From: Bufo bufo
Lineage: Eukaryota > Chordata > Amphibia > Anura > Bufonidae
Assembly (NCBI RefSeq): GCF_905171765.1
Contig: NC_053390.1
Span: forward strand, 580,098,471 to 580,162,470
DNA length: 64,000 nt
Reading direction: 5' to 3'
A model generated the notes under the pieces. The model ran no database searches. It was not told the DNA's origin and worked only from the letters and a program-made list of their open reading frames with translations. This document shows positions 1 through 58,056 of the stretch, one piece after another; within the stretch, counting starts at the first letter, position 1; each line of letters begins with the position of its first letter. The position numbers were made by a program, and so were the translations under genes.

Positions 1-100
1 AAGCCACATCTTAAAATCCAAAACCAATAAAAACAGCAGAAAACTCTCACCAAAACAAACCGCTAAACTACTGTAAGTACAGCGCCATTCTCCGCTAGAA

Positions 101-256
101 CAGAGGTCAGCAACCTGCGGTACTTCAGCTGTTGTCAAACTACAATTCCCAGCATGTTCCATTCATTTCTATTAGAGCTCTGAAAAGGGCAGAGCAAGCA
201 AGCATGCATGCTGGGAGTTGTAGTTTAACAAAAGTTCCAGAGGTTGCGTACCCCTG
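101..256. mobile_element. hAT-type MITE
   Basis: Ends CAGAGGTCAGCAACCT and AGGTTGCGTACCCCTG form an imperfect terminal inverted repeat, and interior arms (AACTACAATTCCCAGCATG and its complement) make the element nearly palindromic. Flanking octamers CGCTAGAA and CTCTACAA agree at six of eight positions, as expected for an old hAT target duplication. Confidence 0.65.
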
Positions 257-423
257 CTCTACAAGCATTGAGAACAGCTCTGCCATTGGATAGTGAATGG
301 AGCCACTTCTTTGTTGGATTCAATTTAAAAATAAATAAAAATCTTCTGAAATTGGAGGTACAATAAATGCCCTATGCACTTCTGCTGGTGTCCTATTATA
401 GGAACCACAAGTCATATGTTTAA

Positions 424-827
424 AGGGGTTGTCCACTTTATTTTACATTGATAAACTATGCTTAGGATAGGTGATCAATATCATATCAGCGGGGTGCCGA
501 CTCCTTACACCACTGCAGACCAGCAGGGCTCATAACTAGTGCTGCCGTCCCAAACTGCAGTGGCAAGCAGGTGCAATTACAACTCAGTCATCACATTCAG
601 TTCAAAGGGACAGCTCCTTCCCACTCACGTGAACAATAAGAAGCTGCCCAGTTGAAGTGAATGAGGCAGCGAGTTGTAATGGCGAGAAGGTAAACAGTGA
701 AGAGAAGGCAGCGCTTACATGAGCCGTGTGGTCTCTTCTAACAGCTGATTGGCCAGGGTGCCGACAGTTGGACCCCCACCAATCTGAAATTATTGGTCAT
801 CAATATAGTAAAAGCAGACAAACCCCT
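424..827. mobile_element. piggyBac-type MITE flanked by TTAA
   Basis: The ends AGGGGTTGTC and ACAAACCCCT are inverted and bordered by TTAA at 420-423 and 828-831. The subterminal sequence contains the GATAGGTGATCAATAT type of word also seen at 11204, 16210 and 39611. It has no coding capacity. Confidence 0.7.
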
Positions 828-952
828 TTAAGGCCTGATGAATAAATTGTAGAAACATTTGTGCTTTAAGTCATATGTATGTCTGCATAAACTATACAGT
901 CGTGGCCAAAAGTTTTGAGAATTACATAAATATTGGAAACGTTGCTGCTTAA

Positions 953-1270
953 AGAGGACCTTTCACTACTCTACAAACTAAAAACTAACTATATCAGTGG
1001 GCAGAGGCGTGTCCCTTTCTGCAGCGCTGGCCAATCGCAGCGCACAGCTCATAGCCTGGCTATGAGCTGTGCGCTGCAATTGGCCAGCGCTGCAGCAAGG
1101 GACACGCCTCAGACAAGAAATCACTCCAGTACAGCAGAGGGAGCGCAGACACCGGAGCCTATACCGGGCGAACGGAGCGGCGCCCAGACATACTAGTAAG
1201 TGCAGGGGGACCCCTGGGCGCCGCTCTGCCCACTGATATAGTTAGTTTTTAGAGTAGTGAAAGGTCCTCT
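953..1270. mobile_element. Nested piggyBac-type MITE
   Basis: The element has about 55 bp of terminal inverted repeat beginning AGAGGACCTTTCAC and sits between perfect TTAA copies (949-952, 1271-1274). The interior is also palindromic (GCAGCGCTGGCC arms). It is inserted between the Tc1 left end and its transposase, so it is younger than that Tc1 copy. A relative is at 14223-14679. Confidence 0.85.
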
Positions 1271-1574
1271 TTAAGTTTTTATAATAGCAATTTGCATATA
1301 CTCCAGAATGTTATGAAGAGTGATCAGATGAATTGCATAGTCCTTCTTTGCCATGAAAATTAACTTAATCCCAAAAAAAACTTTCCACTGCATTTCATTG
1401 CTATCATTAAAGGACCTGCTGAGATCATTTCAGTAATCGTCTTGTTAACTCAGGTGAGAATGTTGACGAGCACAAGGCTGGAGATCATTATGTCAGGCTG
1501 ATTGGGTTAAAATGGCAGACTTGACATGTTAAAAGGAGGGTGATGCTTGAAATCATTGTTCTTCCATTGTTAAC

Positions 1575-2580
1575 CATGGTGACCTGCAAAGAAACGCGTG
1601 CAGCCATCATTGCGTTGCATAAAAATGGCTTCACAGGCAAGGATATTGTGGCTACTAAGATTGCATCTCAATCAACAATTTATAGGATCATCAAGAACTT
1701 CAAGGAAAGAGGTTCAATTCTTGTTAAGAAGGCTTTAGGGCGTCCAAGAAAGTCCAGCAAGCGCCAGGATCGTCTCCTAAAGAGGATTCAGCTGCGGGAT
1801 CAGAGTGTCACCAGTGCAAAGCTTGCTCAGGAATGGCAGCAGGCAGATGTGCACGCATAGTGAGGCAAAGACTTTTGGAAGAGGGCCTGGTGTCAAGAAG
1901 GCCAGCAAAGAAGCCACTTCTCTCCACCAAAAAAAAAAAAAATCAGGGACAGATTGCTCTTCTGCAGAAAGTATGGTGAATGGACTGCTGAGGACTGGGG
2001 CAAAGTCATATTCTCCGATGAAGCCTCTTTCCGATTGTTTGGGGCATCTGGAAAAAGGCTTGTCCAGAGAAGAAAAGGTGAGCACTACCATCAGTCCTGT
2101 GTGATGCCAACAGTAAAGCATCCTGAGACCATTCATGTGTGGGGTTGCTTCTCATCCAAGGGAGTGGGCTCACTCACAGTTTTGCCCCAAAACACAGCCA
2201 TGAATAAAGAATGGTATCAAAACACCCTCCAACAGCAACTTCTTCCAACAACAGTTTGGTGAAGAACAATGCATTTTCCAGCACGATGGCGCACCATGCC
2301 ATAAGGCAAAAGGGATAACTAAGTGGCTCGGGGACCAAAACGTTGACATTTTGGTCCATGGCCTGGAAATTCCCCAGATCTTACTCCCATTGAGAACTTG
2401 TGGTCAATCCTCAAGAGGCGGGTGGACAAACAAAAACCCACTAATTCTGACAAACTCCAAGAAGTGATTATGAAAGAATGGGTTGCTATCAGTCAGGAAT
2501 TGGCCCAGAAGTTGATTGAGAGCATGCCCAGTCGAATTGCAGAGGTACTGAAAAAGAAGGGCCAACACTGCAAATACTGA
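1575..2580 (+). pseudogene. Degenerate Tc1 transposase
   Basis: The frame opens MVTCKETRAAIIALHKNGF, continues through a helix-turn-helix (STIYRIIKNFKERG) and a GRPRK-type hook, then loses frame near 1845. The DDE domain resumes in another frame at about 1990 (VIFSDEASFRLFG, first Asp) and again loses frame near 2260, before FQHDGAPCH (second Asp). The last part, from about 2398, reads WSILKRRVDKQKP and ends at 2580. At least two frameshifts and a poly(A) expansion at 1929-1942 make it inactive. The family encodes about 340 residues. Confidence 0.9.
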
Positions 2581-3826
2581 CTCTCTGCATAAATGTCATG
2601 TAATTGTCGATAAAAGCCTTTGAAACGTATGACGTGCGTGTAATTATATTTCCCTACATCACAGAAACAACTGAAACAAAGATCTAAAAGTAGTTTAGCA
2701 GCAAACTTTGTGAAAACTAATATTTGTGTCATTCTCAAAACTTTTGGCCACAACTGTACAAAAGGCCATTTATATGGATACACCTAAATAAAATGGGAAT
2801 GGTTGGTGATATACTAATGTGCCACAAATAGGAAGTTAATATGTGAGGGGGAGAAACTTTTCAAGATGGGTGGTGACCATGGCAGCCATTTTGAATTTAA
2901 CTTTTGTTAAGAGGGTCACGTGACACAAACTTATTAGGAATTTCACAAGAAAAACAATGGTGTGCTTGGCTTTAACGTAACTTTATTCTTTCATTAGTTA
3001 TTTACAAGTTCTGACCACTTATAAAAATGTGTTCAATGTGCTGCCCATTGTGTTGGATTGTCAATGCAACCCTCTTCTCCCACTCTTCACACACTGATAG
3101 CAACACCGCAGGAGAAATGCTAGCACAGGCTTCCAGTATCCGTAGTTTCAGGTGCTGCACATCTCATATCATCTGAAGGCAATAGTCTATGCTGTGAAGA
3201 TACGAGATGTGCAGCACCTGAAACTACAGATACTGGAAGCCTGTGCTAGCATTTCTCCTGCGGTGTTGCCATCAGTGTGTGAAGAGTGGGAGAAGAGGGT
3301 TGCTTTGACAATCCAACACAATGGGCAGCACATTGAACACATTTTATAAGTGGTCAGAAACTTGTAAATAACGCATGAAGAAATAAAGTTACGTTGAAAC
3401 CAAGCACACCATTGTTTTTCGTGTGAAATTCCCATTAAGTTTGATGTGTCACATGACCCTCTTCATTTTGAAAAAACAAAAGTTGGATTCAAAATGGCTG
3501 CCATGGTCACCACCCATCTTGAAGAGTTTCCCCCCCCCCTCACATATACTAATGTGCCACAAACAGGAAGTTATCACCAACCATTCCCATTTTATTAAGG
3601 TGTATCCATATAAATGGCCCACCCTGTATATAAAAGTCAAGAGGGGGGAGGGGTCAGAATTTAAAATAAGTATTTCTATTTCATAGTTTTGATGTAGAGT
3701 AATAAAATATTGTTCAAATGTCGTTTCCATGTAATGCAGTGGGTTTTTCTCTGCCAGTAGAAACAAGACAAATTAAAAGGTTATGACATCAGAAAGTGAC
3801 CTATTGTTTAAATCCAGTTATGTTAA

Positions 3827-4243
3827 AGGGGTTCTGCAGTTTTTTCAAACTGATGATCTATCGTCTGGATAAATCAGCATCTGATCTGCAGGGGTCCGAC
3901 ACCCGGAACCCCTGCCGACCAGCCGTTTGAGAAGGCAGCGGTGCTGGCAGCAGCGTCACAGCATTCTCGCTGTTTACCACAGGCCCAGTGACGTCACGAC
4001 TAGTATCAATGGCCTGGGTGGGGCTAAGCTACATTCAAGAGTTAACAGAGCTTAGCCCCGCCCAGGCCATTGATACTAGTCGTGACATCACTGGGCCTGC
4101 GGTAAACAGCGAGAAGGCCGCGGCTCTACTGCCTTCTCAAACAGCTGATCGGCAGGGGTCCCGGGTGTGAGACCCCCACTGATCAGAAACTGATCTATAC
4201 AGAGGATAAATCATCAGTTTAAAAAATAAAATGCAGAACCCAT
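3827..4243. mobile_element. piggyBac-type MITE (GGGGTTCTGCAG family)
   Basis: Inverted ends AGGGGTTCTGCAG and CTGCAGAACCCA are bordered by TTAA at 3823-3826 and 4244-4247. Inner arms carry GATGATCTATC and an ACTAGT-centred palindrome. A second copy of the family is at 39611-40001. Confidence 0.8.
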
Positions 4244-4259
4244 TTAAATATTCTTTTAA

Positions 4260-4908
4260 AGGGAGTCTGTCACCTCCATATGGCCATATACAGTGCTTAC
4301 ATGGCTCTGTAGTACACCTATACAGGATTGTAACGGTACCTTTGTGCTTTTCTTTAGACTTGCACAAGCAGGAAAAACAAAGTTTAATTCATATGCAAAT
4401 GAGCACTCGCAAGTGCCCAGGGGCGGCGTTCAGTGTGTAGGTGCCCAGGCTGCTCTGCCTTCTTTTCACTTTACTCCTCCCAGTCTCTGCCCGCCCGATT
4501 CCTGTGCGGCCGCGTCACTTCCAGCATAGACTTTTTGCAAGGTAGAGAGATCTGGCAGAACACCGGCCAAGATCCCATGCCTTTGTACTGCTTTGCCGGA
4601 CTGGGGCATGTGCACAGTGGTGCCCATTGCATCGCTTCACCTAGTGCGCATGCAGTCGGCCAGACCTAGCGATGACGTAAAGGACTTGGAGGGCGGGTAG
4701 AAGTAAAGTGAAAAGACAGAGCAGCCTGGGCACCTACACACTGAACGCCGCCCCTGGGCACTTGCAAGTGCTCATTTGCATATGAATTACACTTCGTTTT
4801 TCCTGCTGGTGCAAGTCTAAAGATAAAGGTACCATTACAATACTGTATAGGTGTGCTACAGAGCCATGTAAGCACTGTATATGGCCAAATGGAGGTGACA
4901 GACTCCCT
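4260..4908. mobile_element. Long palindromic TTAA MITE
   Basis: Inverted arms of about 190 bp (AGGGAGTCTGTCACCTCCAT at the left, its complement at the right) lie between TTAA at 4256-4259 and 4909-4912. It is only 8 bp from the preceding MITE. Open frames inside are mirror images of each other and are not genes. Confidence 0.82.
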
Positions 4909-4982
4909 TTAAAGAGAATTTGGTGATGTTACATCTATATCTTTAAAAACAAAAACCAAGTTTTCACTAGTCATGAAGCCTT

Positions 4983-5274
4983 AGGGCTCATTCAAACAAG
5001 CGTGTCTTGTGCGGAAATCAGTGTGAACAACTCCCTGTTATGGGCACTGCTCATTTCTCAGGAGAGCATGGCCGTATACGGATTTATAATGCTGTGCATC
5101 TGTTACCTGTCTCTACTGCATGAGAATGATTGTGTAGAAGTAAGGTCATGCAGGGACACACAGCATTTTAAATTATAATGCCGTGCTCTCCTGAAAACCA
5201 TGCAGTGTCCATAACGGAATCATGCTCACACACAGCGCGAGTCCAGCACAAGACATGCTCGCCTGAACGAGGCC
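4983..5274. mobile_element. Imperfect inverted-repeat MITE
   Basis: GGGCTCATTCAAACAAGCG at the left pairs with CGCCTGAACGAGGCCC at the right, and a second pair (GTCTTGTG / CACAAGAC) lies just inside. Its origin family is unclear. Confidence 0.5.
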
Positions 5275-5639
5275 CAATAGGCTCAACTTCCTGGTCTGAA
5301 CAGATCACTTCACTAATCGTAGGCAGGGTTAGAAAGACTGATAACACCTCTGGATAGAGAGCAATGGATCCACCATTCGCCATAAGTGATGGTCAAAGCT
5401 TATCACTGCTCGGATCATGCCTAGAAAACTCTCCCATAGAAGTCTATGAGATCCTGTCCATTGTGTCTAAGGCCCATAGGGCTGATATAAAGCACATCTC
5501 TGAACACTTAAGAAATGCTCAGGCAACATACAGTATTGTTCAGGAAACAATAAAAATCTGTAAATATAAAAATTTTAAAAATGTCACCATTTGGTATTAA
5601 CCAGGAGAATAAACTTCTCCATGACTTTTTTTTTTTTAA

Positions 5640-6121
5640 AGGCAACCAGTCACCTCCAACATCCATCCCAAGCCAGCAGCGTGTTTGTAACAATCATTTT
5701 CTTCCTGCAGGCAGATGAAGCAAAAGCTGTAAAAACGTTCTTTAATCCCCTGTCCGACACGCATCTCTAGTCAGGCTTGAAGTCACGGAGGCTGCGGCCT
5801 CCTTGCGTCAAGTCACAGTAACCACGCCCCCTTCCCTGTGATTGACAGCACTTATGCACAACAGTTCAGCTGGCTTTGACAAACTGCCGGCTGTCAGTCA
5901 CAGGGAAGGGGGCGTGGTTACCGTGACTTGAAACAAGGCGGCCATTACCTCCGTGACTTCAAGCCTGACTAGAGATGCGCGCCAGCAGGGGATTAAAGAA
6001 CGTTTTTACAGCTTTTGCTTTATCTGCCTGCAGGAAGAAAATGATAGTTACAAACACGCTGCTGGCTACTCTAAGGTACTGCTGCCGGCTTGTGATGTTT
6101 GTTGGAGGTGACAGGTTCCCT
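5640..6121. mobile_element. TTAA MITE with long arms
   Basis: The element lies between TTAA at 5636-5639 and 6122-6125. Arms include GCAGCGTGTTTGTAAC / TTACAAACACGCTGC and TTCCCTGTGATTGACAG / CTGTCAGTCACAGGGAA. No protein is encoded. Confidence 0.78.
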
Positions 6122-6190
6122 TTAAGGACAGAACTGCAGCTACAACTTGAAATCTATTTAAGGGGAGTCCGTCACCATGATCTTTGACTT

Positions 6191-6514
6191 AGGGCTCATG
6201 CACACGACTATGCATTTTGTGGTCCGCAAAAAATACGGCCAACATCCGTGTGCATTCTTTACTTTGCAGAACGGAACACAGGTCGCCCCTAATAGATCAG
6301 TACTATCCTTGTCCGTAGGGCAGACAATAGGACATGTTCTTTTTTTGCAGAAAGGAAATACGGACATATGGAAACAAAAATACAAACATATGGAAAAGTA
6401 AGCAGAGTAACTTCAGTTTTTGTTGCAGACCCATTAAAGTGAATGGTTCTGCATACGGTTCGAAAAAGGAAAAACCTGACCCTGAAAGAAAATACGTTTG
6501 TGTGCATGAGCCCT
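6191..6514. mobile_element. MITE with GGGCTCATGCACAC ends
   Basis: AGGGCTCATGCACACGA at the left and TGTGTGCATGAGCCCT at the right are inverted. An interior of GGTCCGCAAAAAATACGG type also pairs with itself. It is related to the element at 10763-11060. No clear target duplication. Confidence 0.65.
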
Positions 6515-7142
6515 TATCTGCAGTAATGCATGGATAGTACTGCAGGTAAGGAGTCCAGATCACTTTTATTTTTCGACTGTCTCCAGATTCCTCTGCCTGT
6601 CAAAGCCCACAGCTCCACTTAAATATATTCTCAGGGACTGAAGTGTATGCGCACCCGCAGTTTGGACTGCAAATTTCAGCAAAGCTTCAAGCTCCGACAG
6701 TGGGGGAATGGTACTGACTCCAAATTGGGGTTTTCACAGGATTTCCTGTACATTAAAACTGACCTGTTACTTTCACTCATAAAAAGATGAGAAACAGGCA
6801 ATTCTGAAGATGAAGCAATGCTTACAAGTAGTGCTGCTGCGTCTTCAAAGGGCTGACAGGTCATCAGGAGTTGCACCCCTCCCTGCCTACGAGATACATC
6901 ACCAGTAGTGTTGAACGAAGCGAGCTTCAGATGCTTCATCCAAAGTCGCTTTGTTCAAACTGTCAGAATACTGTAGAGAGATTCATCTCTGTACAGTATT
7001 AGAATGTATGGGCTCCCATGAGCGGTAGTTATTCAAGAGTTGTGCGAGACTGTCACCAGTATCGAAAACACGCACTATTCAAGACTGTTCTCACACAGGC
7101 AAAAAAAATAAAAAAAATACACTGGCAGATCCCTCTTTAAAG

Positions 7143-7274
7143 CAGGCATCCTCAAACTGCAGCCTCCAGCTGTTGTAAAACTACAACTCTCACAATGCCC
7201 TGCTGTAGGCTGTTTGGGCATGCTGGGAGTTGTAGTTTTGAAACAGCTGGAGGGCCGCAGTTTGAGTATGCCTG
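7143..7274. mobile_element. hAT MITE with perfect 8-bp target duplication
   Basis: The ends CAGGCATCCTCAAACTGC and GCAGTTTGAGTATGCCTG are inverted, and CTTTAAAG is repeated exactly at 7135-7142 and 7275-7282. The interior contains the AAACTACAACTCTCACAATG arm common in this hAT group (also at 101-256 and 50779-50890). Confidence 0.85.
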
Positions 7275-7280
7275 CTTTAA

Positions 7281-7451
7281 AGGGAGTCTGTCAATGCTAG
7301 TCTGAAAATAATCAAAGTTCCATATGGGTTAGGTGCCTGAATTAAAAACCATTGTGAGAATTTTATACTGTAACCAGAAATTTTTTATGTATGTTTTTGA
7401 TTCAAGGCACCTACGTTACACGGTGTAATATGTGGAGCAGATGGACTCCAT
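7281..7451. mobile_element. Short TTAA MITE
   Basis: AGGGAGTCTGTCAATG and its diverged complement ending GGACTCCA lie between TTAA at 7277-7280 and 7452-7455. Inner arms AGGTGCCTGAATTAAAA and GATTCAAGGCACCT pair. Its left TTAA lies inside the target duplication of the adjacent hAT MITE. Confidence 0.65.
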
Positions 7452-7944
7452 TTAAATTAAATGCTGTGACACAGCAGACTGTCCTTTTACACCCAGTGAT
7501 GGAGGTTGCCATATAATTGTAGCCTAAAAAGATGACGTAAGCAGAAGTACAGAGAAGAAACAGCCATAATGGGCAAATTTTTTATTTTTTTTTTACAACC
7601 ATCAAGGTTTCTTAATTTGAAACTGAAGAGAGGAAACAGGTGACAAAACACTGAATGCACTGAAGTCAGTAGCCGCCATTTAAACAAATACAGACAAACT
7701 GTCTGGTAGGATTTTCTGTGTGAAAACTTTGAGTAAGGGCACTAAAAAAATAAAATAAAAAATTATAAAAATGAAAGGGGACATCCAACAGTTGTGCGGG
7801 CACTAAAATATACCCGGTTTACTGCTCAAACAGACCGCTTTCTGTCCTGTCAAAATTGCCTGAAAGCCCTGGCAGCATAGACAAAGCTATGGATGACATT
7901 TGTAACAAAGTGAAATACTAAATGGCACAGACAGCTTTTTTTTT
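7452..7944. other. Unique intergenic stretch
   Basis: AT-rich sequence with no clear repeat, gene or RNA. It may include the extreme 3' end of the ube2d2 transcript. Confidence 0.4.
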
Positions 7945-9425
7945 TTTATTGTGAAATGAAAAAACGACAGTACTGCTTTTATTCATTCATGATAAGTCAC
8001 CTAGAGATTAAACTTGAAGTTTGCACTAAAATACGCATCTTGTAAACAGCAGAGCAAAAAAAAAAAAAAAAAAAAAATCTTTTCAATCTAATTAACATCT
8101 CACATAAAAGGAGAAAAAAATAAAAATCACTTTTAAACAAGCTTCACGACGAGACCCATATTGCCTACAGACAGGCAGGATTTGGTCGTGTAGAATACGC
8201 CCACGTGGACCTCACACTACATGGGGACCGATGGCTATCTGAAGCTCAGTGTTCCACAAGTTAGGAAAACTTTATTAGCCCATAATATAGTTCAGGCTGC
8301 TAAGCCAGGTTACTTTAAACCGGCACCCCCTCCCCCACGACCAGTCCGATACAAAACGCCGGAATTTGTGCCAAGGATGGGCAATAATTGACTCATTTGG
8401 CATACAAGTGCATAAACAGCTTTAAAAGGAACATAAGGGAGGAGAAAAAAAAAAAAAAGTTTATGCTCTTTACACTATTTGACGTCAAACAGAACAAAAT
8501 CCAAACTTTATATACACACAGATCTTTTGAATTTACATAGAAAATAAGGTTGAACACAATGATTAATTCAGGCAGCTAACACATTGGTTTATGCAACTTT
8601 ATTGAAGAAAAAAAAAATGGAGCTATTAGTTGATCAGTCATCCATCGACTCTTGAATCATTTTATTCAGTGCTATATTAACAGTGTTTTGGAAGAGAGAT
8701 GAACTAATAGCTCAGCCTCCACAAAATAATAAAATAAAAACATCAATGAAAAAAAAATTACAAAACTTTTGATCCTATCTGTTATTTAATGGGGGTTCAC
8801 CTTCCAATTTCAATCTGTCATGTTTATTGACATGCATAAAATACATAACTTCTGTGGCTATATAAATTTCAACACCAATTCTCCACCCAAAACATCAGTT
8901 ATGAGCATAAAGTAAATGGGGGGGGAAAAAAAAATCTTTAACGTCTGGAGGTTGTGACCAAAATATCCATAGTAACTCCACATTGCTGAACTCTACAATA
9001 AGACAAGAGGATTTAAATTTTACTTTTTTTTTTAATTTAATTTTTCCTGACACTTTCCCCTCCCTACCCCAAACAAAAGGCTCTAATCTTCACCACTTCA
9101 GTAAGAAATGAGGGATGGGTTTATCTCATAACCAAGTTACAGTGAAGACGGCGGCCATGTTTTAACACATGCTCAGTTTGTTAAGATTAAGGATCTTGGG
9201 TAATTGAATTCTGGCAACTACTTGACAGTCTAGAGCAGTTTCTGTCCAATGCTGAGCTAAAGTCTTCCCATATGAGCATGTGCATGAAGGGAGGCAGCAC
9301 AAAATAAAAGAAAAAAAAATTAGGAGGGGGTAAGTAGATGAGGTCTGAAAGGGAGGGGAAAACAGTAATTTAAAGTTTATTTTATTCCAGCTATAATGCA
9401 GGTGTATTTAGACTTGAAGGTAGCA
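7945..9425 (-). other. ube2d2: Probable ube2d2 3' UTR
   Basis: About 1.5 kb downstream of the stop is AT-rich and lacks the inverted repeats that fill the rest of the window, as expected for a selected 3' UTR. Minus-strand AATAAA words occur at about 9380-9395, 8592, 8822, 7978-7983 and 7945-7950. The most distal ones mark a plausible end, but the actual cleavage site cannot be told from sequence. The first MITE after the gene is at 7281-7451. Confidence 0.5.
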
Positions 9426-55479
<46,054 letters not shown>

Positions 55480-56346
55480 GATGCTCTCGCTGCTGCCGGT
55501 GCCGGGCGGGTATTCGGGCGAGCTGGGCGGAGGAGGAGAGAGCCGAGGAAGAGGCGGAGAAAGAAGAGGAGGTGGTGGTGCCCCCCCTACAATATCCGGG
55601 ACACGCTACAACCCGGAGCCGCCCACACACGTCTCAGGGGGCGAATGAAGGCGGGTGTCTGATATCAATTATCTAACCCACCGGGTGTCTCTATGTTTTT
55701 CTTTCTATTCGCCCCTCCCCCCGCAATAGGGCTCTGTCCTCAGCTAGTCGCTACCACCTTCGGGCTGGCCCGGCCACGCACACCTCTACGTCACAGGCTG
55801 AGCTGCGGCTATGTAGCGCGCTCTCTTCCTTTTCACGCAAGTCACGCCCATGTGGCGTCACGTGGTTGCGAAACGCAAGGCGCCAGCTTGGGGGCGGGTC
55901 CAGCAGACGTGCTGGTGGCCGCTGCGAGTGGGGTTGACAGCTGTGGGAAGAACAAAACATGGCAATGTGTGAAGAGTGATGTCACGCTGACGGTGGACGA
56001 GCGGAAGCGGCGCTTCTCACACCCTTGCTTTTTTTTTTTTTTTTTCTACTCTGCTTTTAATGGCGGAGTCTAGTGTTATGCAACGAGGTGCGGCGGTGCG
56101 TCACCGGCTGAATGACGTGGCGGGAGGAAAAGGGTGGTCTCTGAGTAAACCAGAGTGACCGTAGCCGCTGGCAGGGCTTAGGCTCTTGATGTACGGCTGC
56201 CATTATACCACATTATCCACCGCGGGTTGAGGGTAGGAGGGGCGTTTGTGGAACATGAGGCGCGCGCCCGATGCGTCACAGAAACGTCCAGAAGAGCGCG
56301 AGTTTGTTGCTAGGCGCGGGCACAGAGTGGGCGTGTCCGACGATTG

Positions 56347-56354
56347 TGACGTCA
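56347..56354. promoter_or_regulatory. Palindromic cAMP response element
   Basis: TGACGTCA is the full consensus site for CREB/ATF factors and lies about 870 bases upstream of the ube2d2 start codon, inside the CpG-rich region. Full CREs in CpG islands are often functional, but the distance from the unknown transcription start leaves this open. Confidence 0.4.
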
Positions 56355-56420
56355 GAGCGGCATATTGTAACCGCCGTCTAAGGCATGGCGCCTTGCGTTG
56401 AAGTGGCGGGAGTCCTCCAC

Positions 56421-58056
56421 AAGTTTTATCTCTGTGTGAGCGTGCTCACTTGTCTGCCTCGTCAGAACGGCCAATTAGTCTCACTACACGCTTTTTAATT
56501 CGAGGCTAAAGTCATTTTTCGTGAATTAAAGGGCAAAACAGAAATAGTAGGAATAATGAGAGGTAGGGTGACAATATCTGTCCTTTATGTGGAGGGAAAA
56601 CACAATGACACTGGAAGAAAGGGACGGAGAGCAACACATCTCGTAAACCGCGTGGTAATACGGTTTTGGAAATGAAAATCTGTCCAGAACTGTAAAAAAA
56701 ACTACAGATTAGTGAATGTAAAAACTGATAATACAATAACCATGTGTACAGTAAGGGCTCGTTCACACAGCGCAATCTGCCATAGAAATCTTGGTGGAGG
56801 CCACGTGGTGTGTGCCTCCAATTGTTTTCAACAGGAGGAAGCTCTGAAGTACACGGGCTGTGCGGACAGCAACCACACAAAGCCATGGCCGGTGTCCGCT
56901 TGTAGTTTAGCCCCATTCAGTTGAACTAACCCGTAAGAAACGGTAAACCGGGCGTTGCTGAGGTACTGTCCGGCCCCCATTCACTATAATAGGACCAGCG
57001 GAGAGCCTGCCACAACCCAGTAAATGTGCCGAGGAGCGGCCTGACAACGCTGTACGCTGCAGTTTTCATCTGACCGCCGGTTAGCAGCCGAAACTCCACC
57101 GGCTGGTATAACCTGGTCTGCTAGGCTTTTCCCGGACTGATCTGTTTACCACAAATATGAAACGGGCCTAGGCGGTATCCAATGTTAACAACCGCAGTGG
57201 ATTTTCATAAAATCCCATTAGGTTATGTTCATATCGACATTCCTTATTTCCAGGACCCTCTCGTTGTCCCTCTGGACACACAGGTATGTCCACTCAGCTG
57301 ATTACAGGCCTCGACCTGTGAATGGCTAAGCTGACGTTTCCTGTGTGTCATGAAGGACCAGGAAGTAGGGACCTGTTTAACATCAGGAGTGGACTGGGGA
57401 TGGTGAGGTAAGTAGCCCTTGTTTCATCCTCTCGTCATTGGGGGACACAGAAGACCATGGATATAGCAACTGGCTCTAGGAGGCGGCATTAAGTAAAAAA
57501 AAAAGAAAAGCGTTAGCTCCTACCAGCTAGACCCCTCCTGCAGACACTGATCTGGTCAGGACTTTTGAAACTATTTTTGTCTTACAGAACATTGCGCTTG
57601 TAAGGATACAAAACAGATGAGTCTTCTAGGACTACTAATCTTCTGTGAAGTCGAGGAGACTGTCCTATCAGTGAGGACAGCCTTCCCTCTATGACTGTGC
57701 ATACAGAGATGGCTGTCAATCACTGGTAGGACCGTCTTCTTGACTTCAAAACCAGAATGAGCGGGAATGTAAATTTATAAATTAAAAGTAAAAGAATCTT
57801 TTACCATAAAACTTTGTTAGTCTGCTCAGCTCCTCCTGCTCTATAACATGTGCCTGCAGCTTAAACATCATGATCAACATGACAGGTTCCCTTTAAACCA
57901 GACAACATGCCTTCTAGGACTAGCTCAGCTGAATGTAATGATACCTTTCACTTAGCAATCCAGTGCTTCATTCTGTTCAAAAAGGGAGTTCAAGTTTATT
58001 CTTCACAGATCTCCAGTACTAGAGGAGTCGATTTCTCTTAGAGGAAGCAAAAGACT
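56421..58056. other. Upstream intergenic stretch
   Basis: No coding exon is recognised. GGGCTCGTTCACACAGCGC (56757) and GACAGGTTCCCTTTAAA (57880) look like isolated MITE ends. Confidence 0.4.

Larger units (their letters stand above)
897..2756 (+). mobile_element. Tc1-like DNA transposon
   Basis: Inverted termini CAGTCGTGGCCAAAAGTTTTG and its complement near 2735-2756 are bordered by TA at 895-896 and 2757-2758. The element contains one broken transposase gene and a nested TTAA MITE at 953-1270. It lies inside the left end of the fold-back element above. Confidence 0.92.
895..3628. mobile_element. Mariner-like fold-back element, split by a Tc1 copy
   Basis: The right end (about 3595-3630) reads inward as ACAGGGTGGGCCATTTATATGG. 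The matching left end is interrupted: TATA at 893-896 continues at 2759 with CAAAAGGCCATTTATATGG. Arms at 2759-3167 and 3206-3628 are inverted copies around a loop of about 40 bp. Each arm holds the 3' part of a transposase-like frame ending in GQHIEHIL (right arm, to 3346), a tail typical of IS630/Tc1/mariner proteins. The element therefore consists of two head-to-head 3' ends and makes no complete protein. Confidence 0.7.

Noticed and set aside
4266..4875. Paired short frames sharing MLTWLCSTPIQ
   Set aside because: They come from the two arms of one inverted-repeat MITE (4260-4908).
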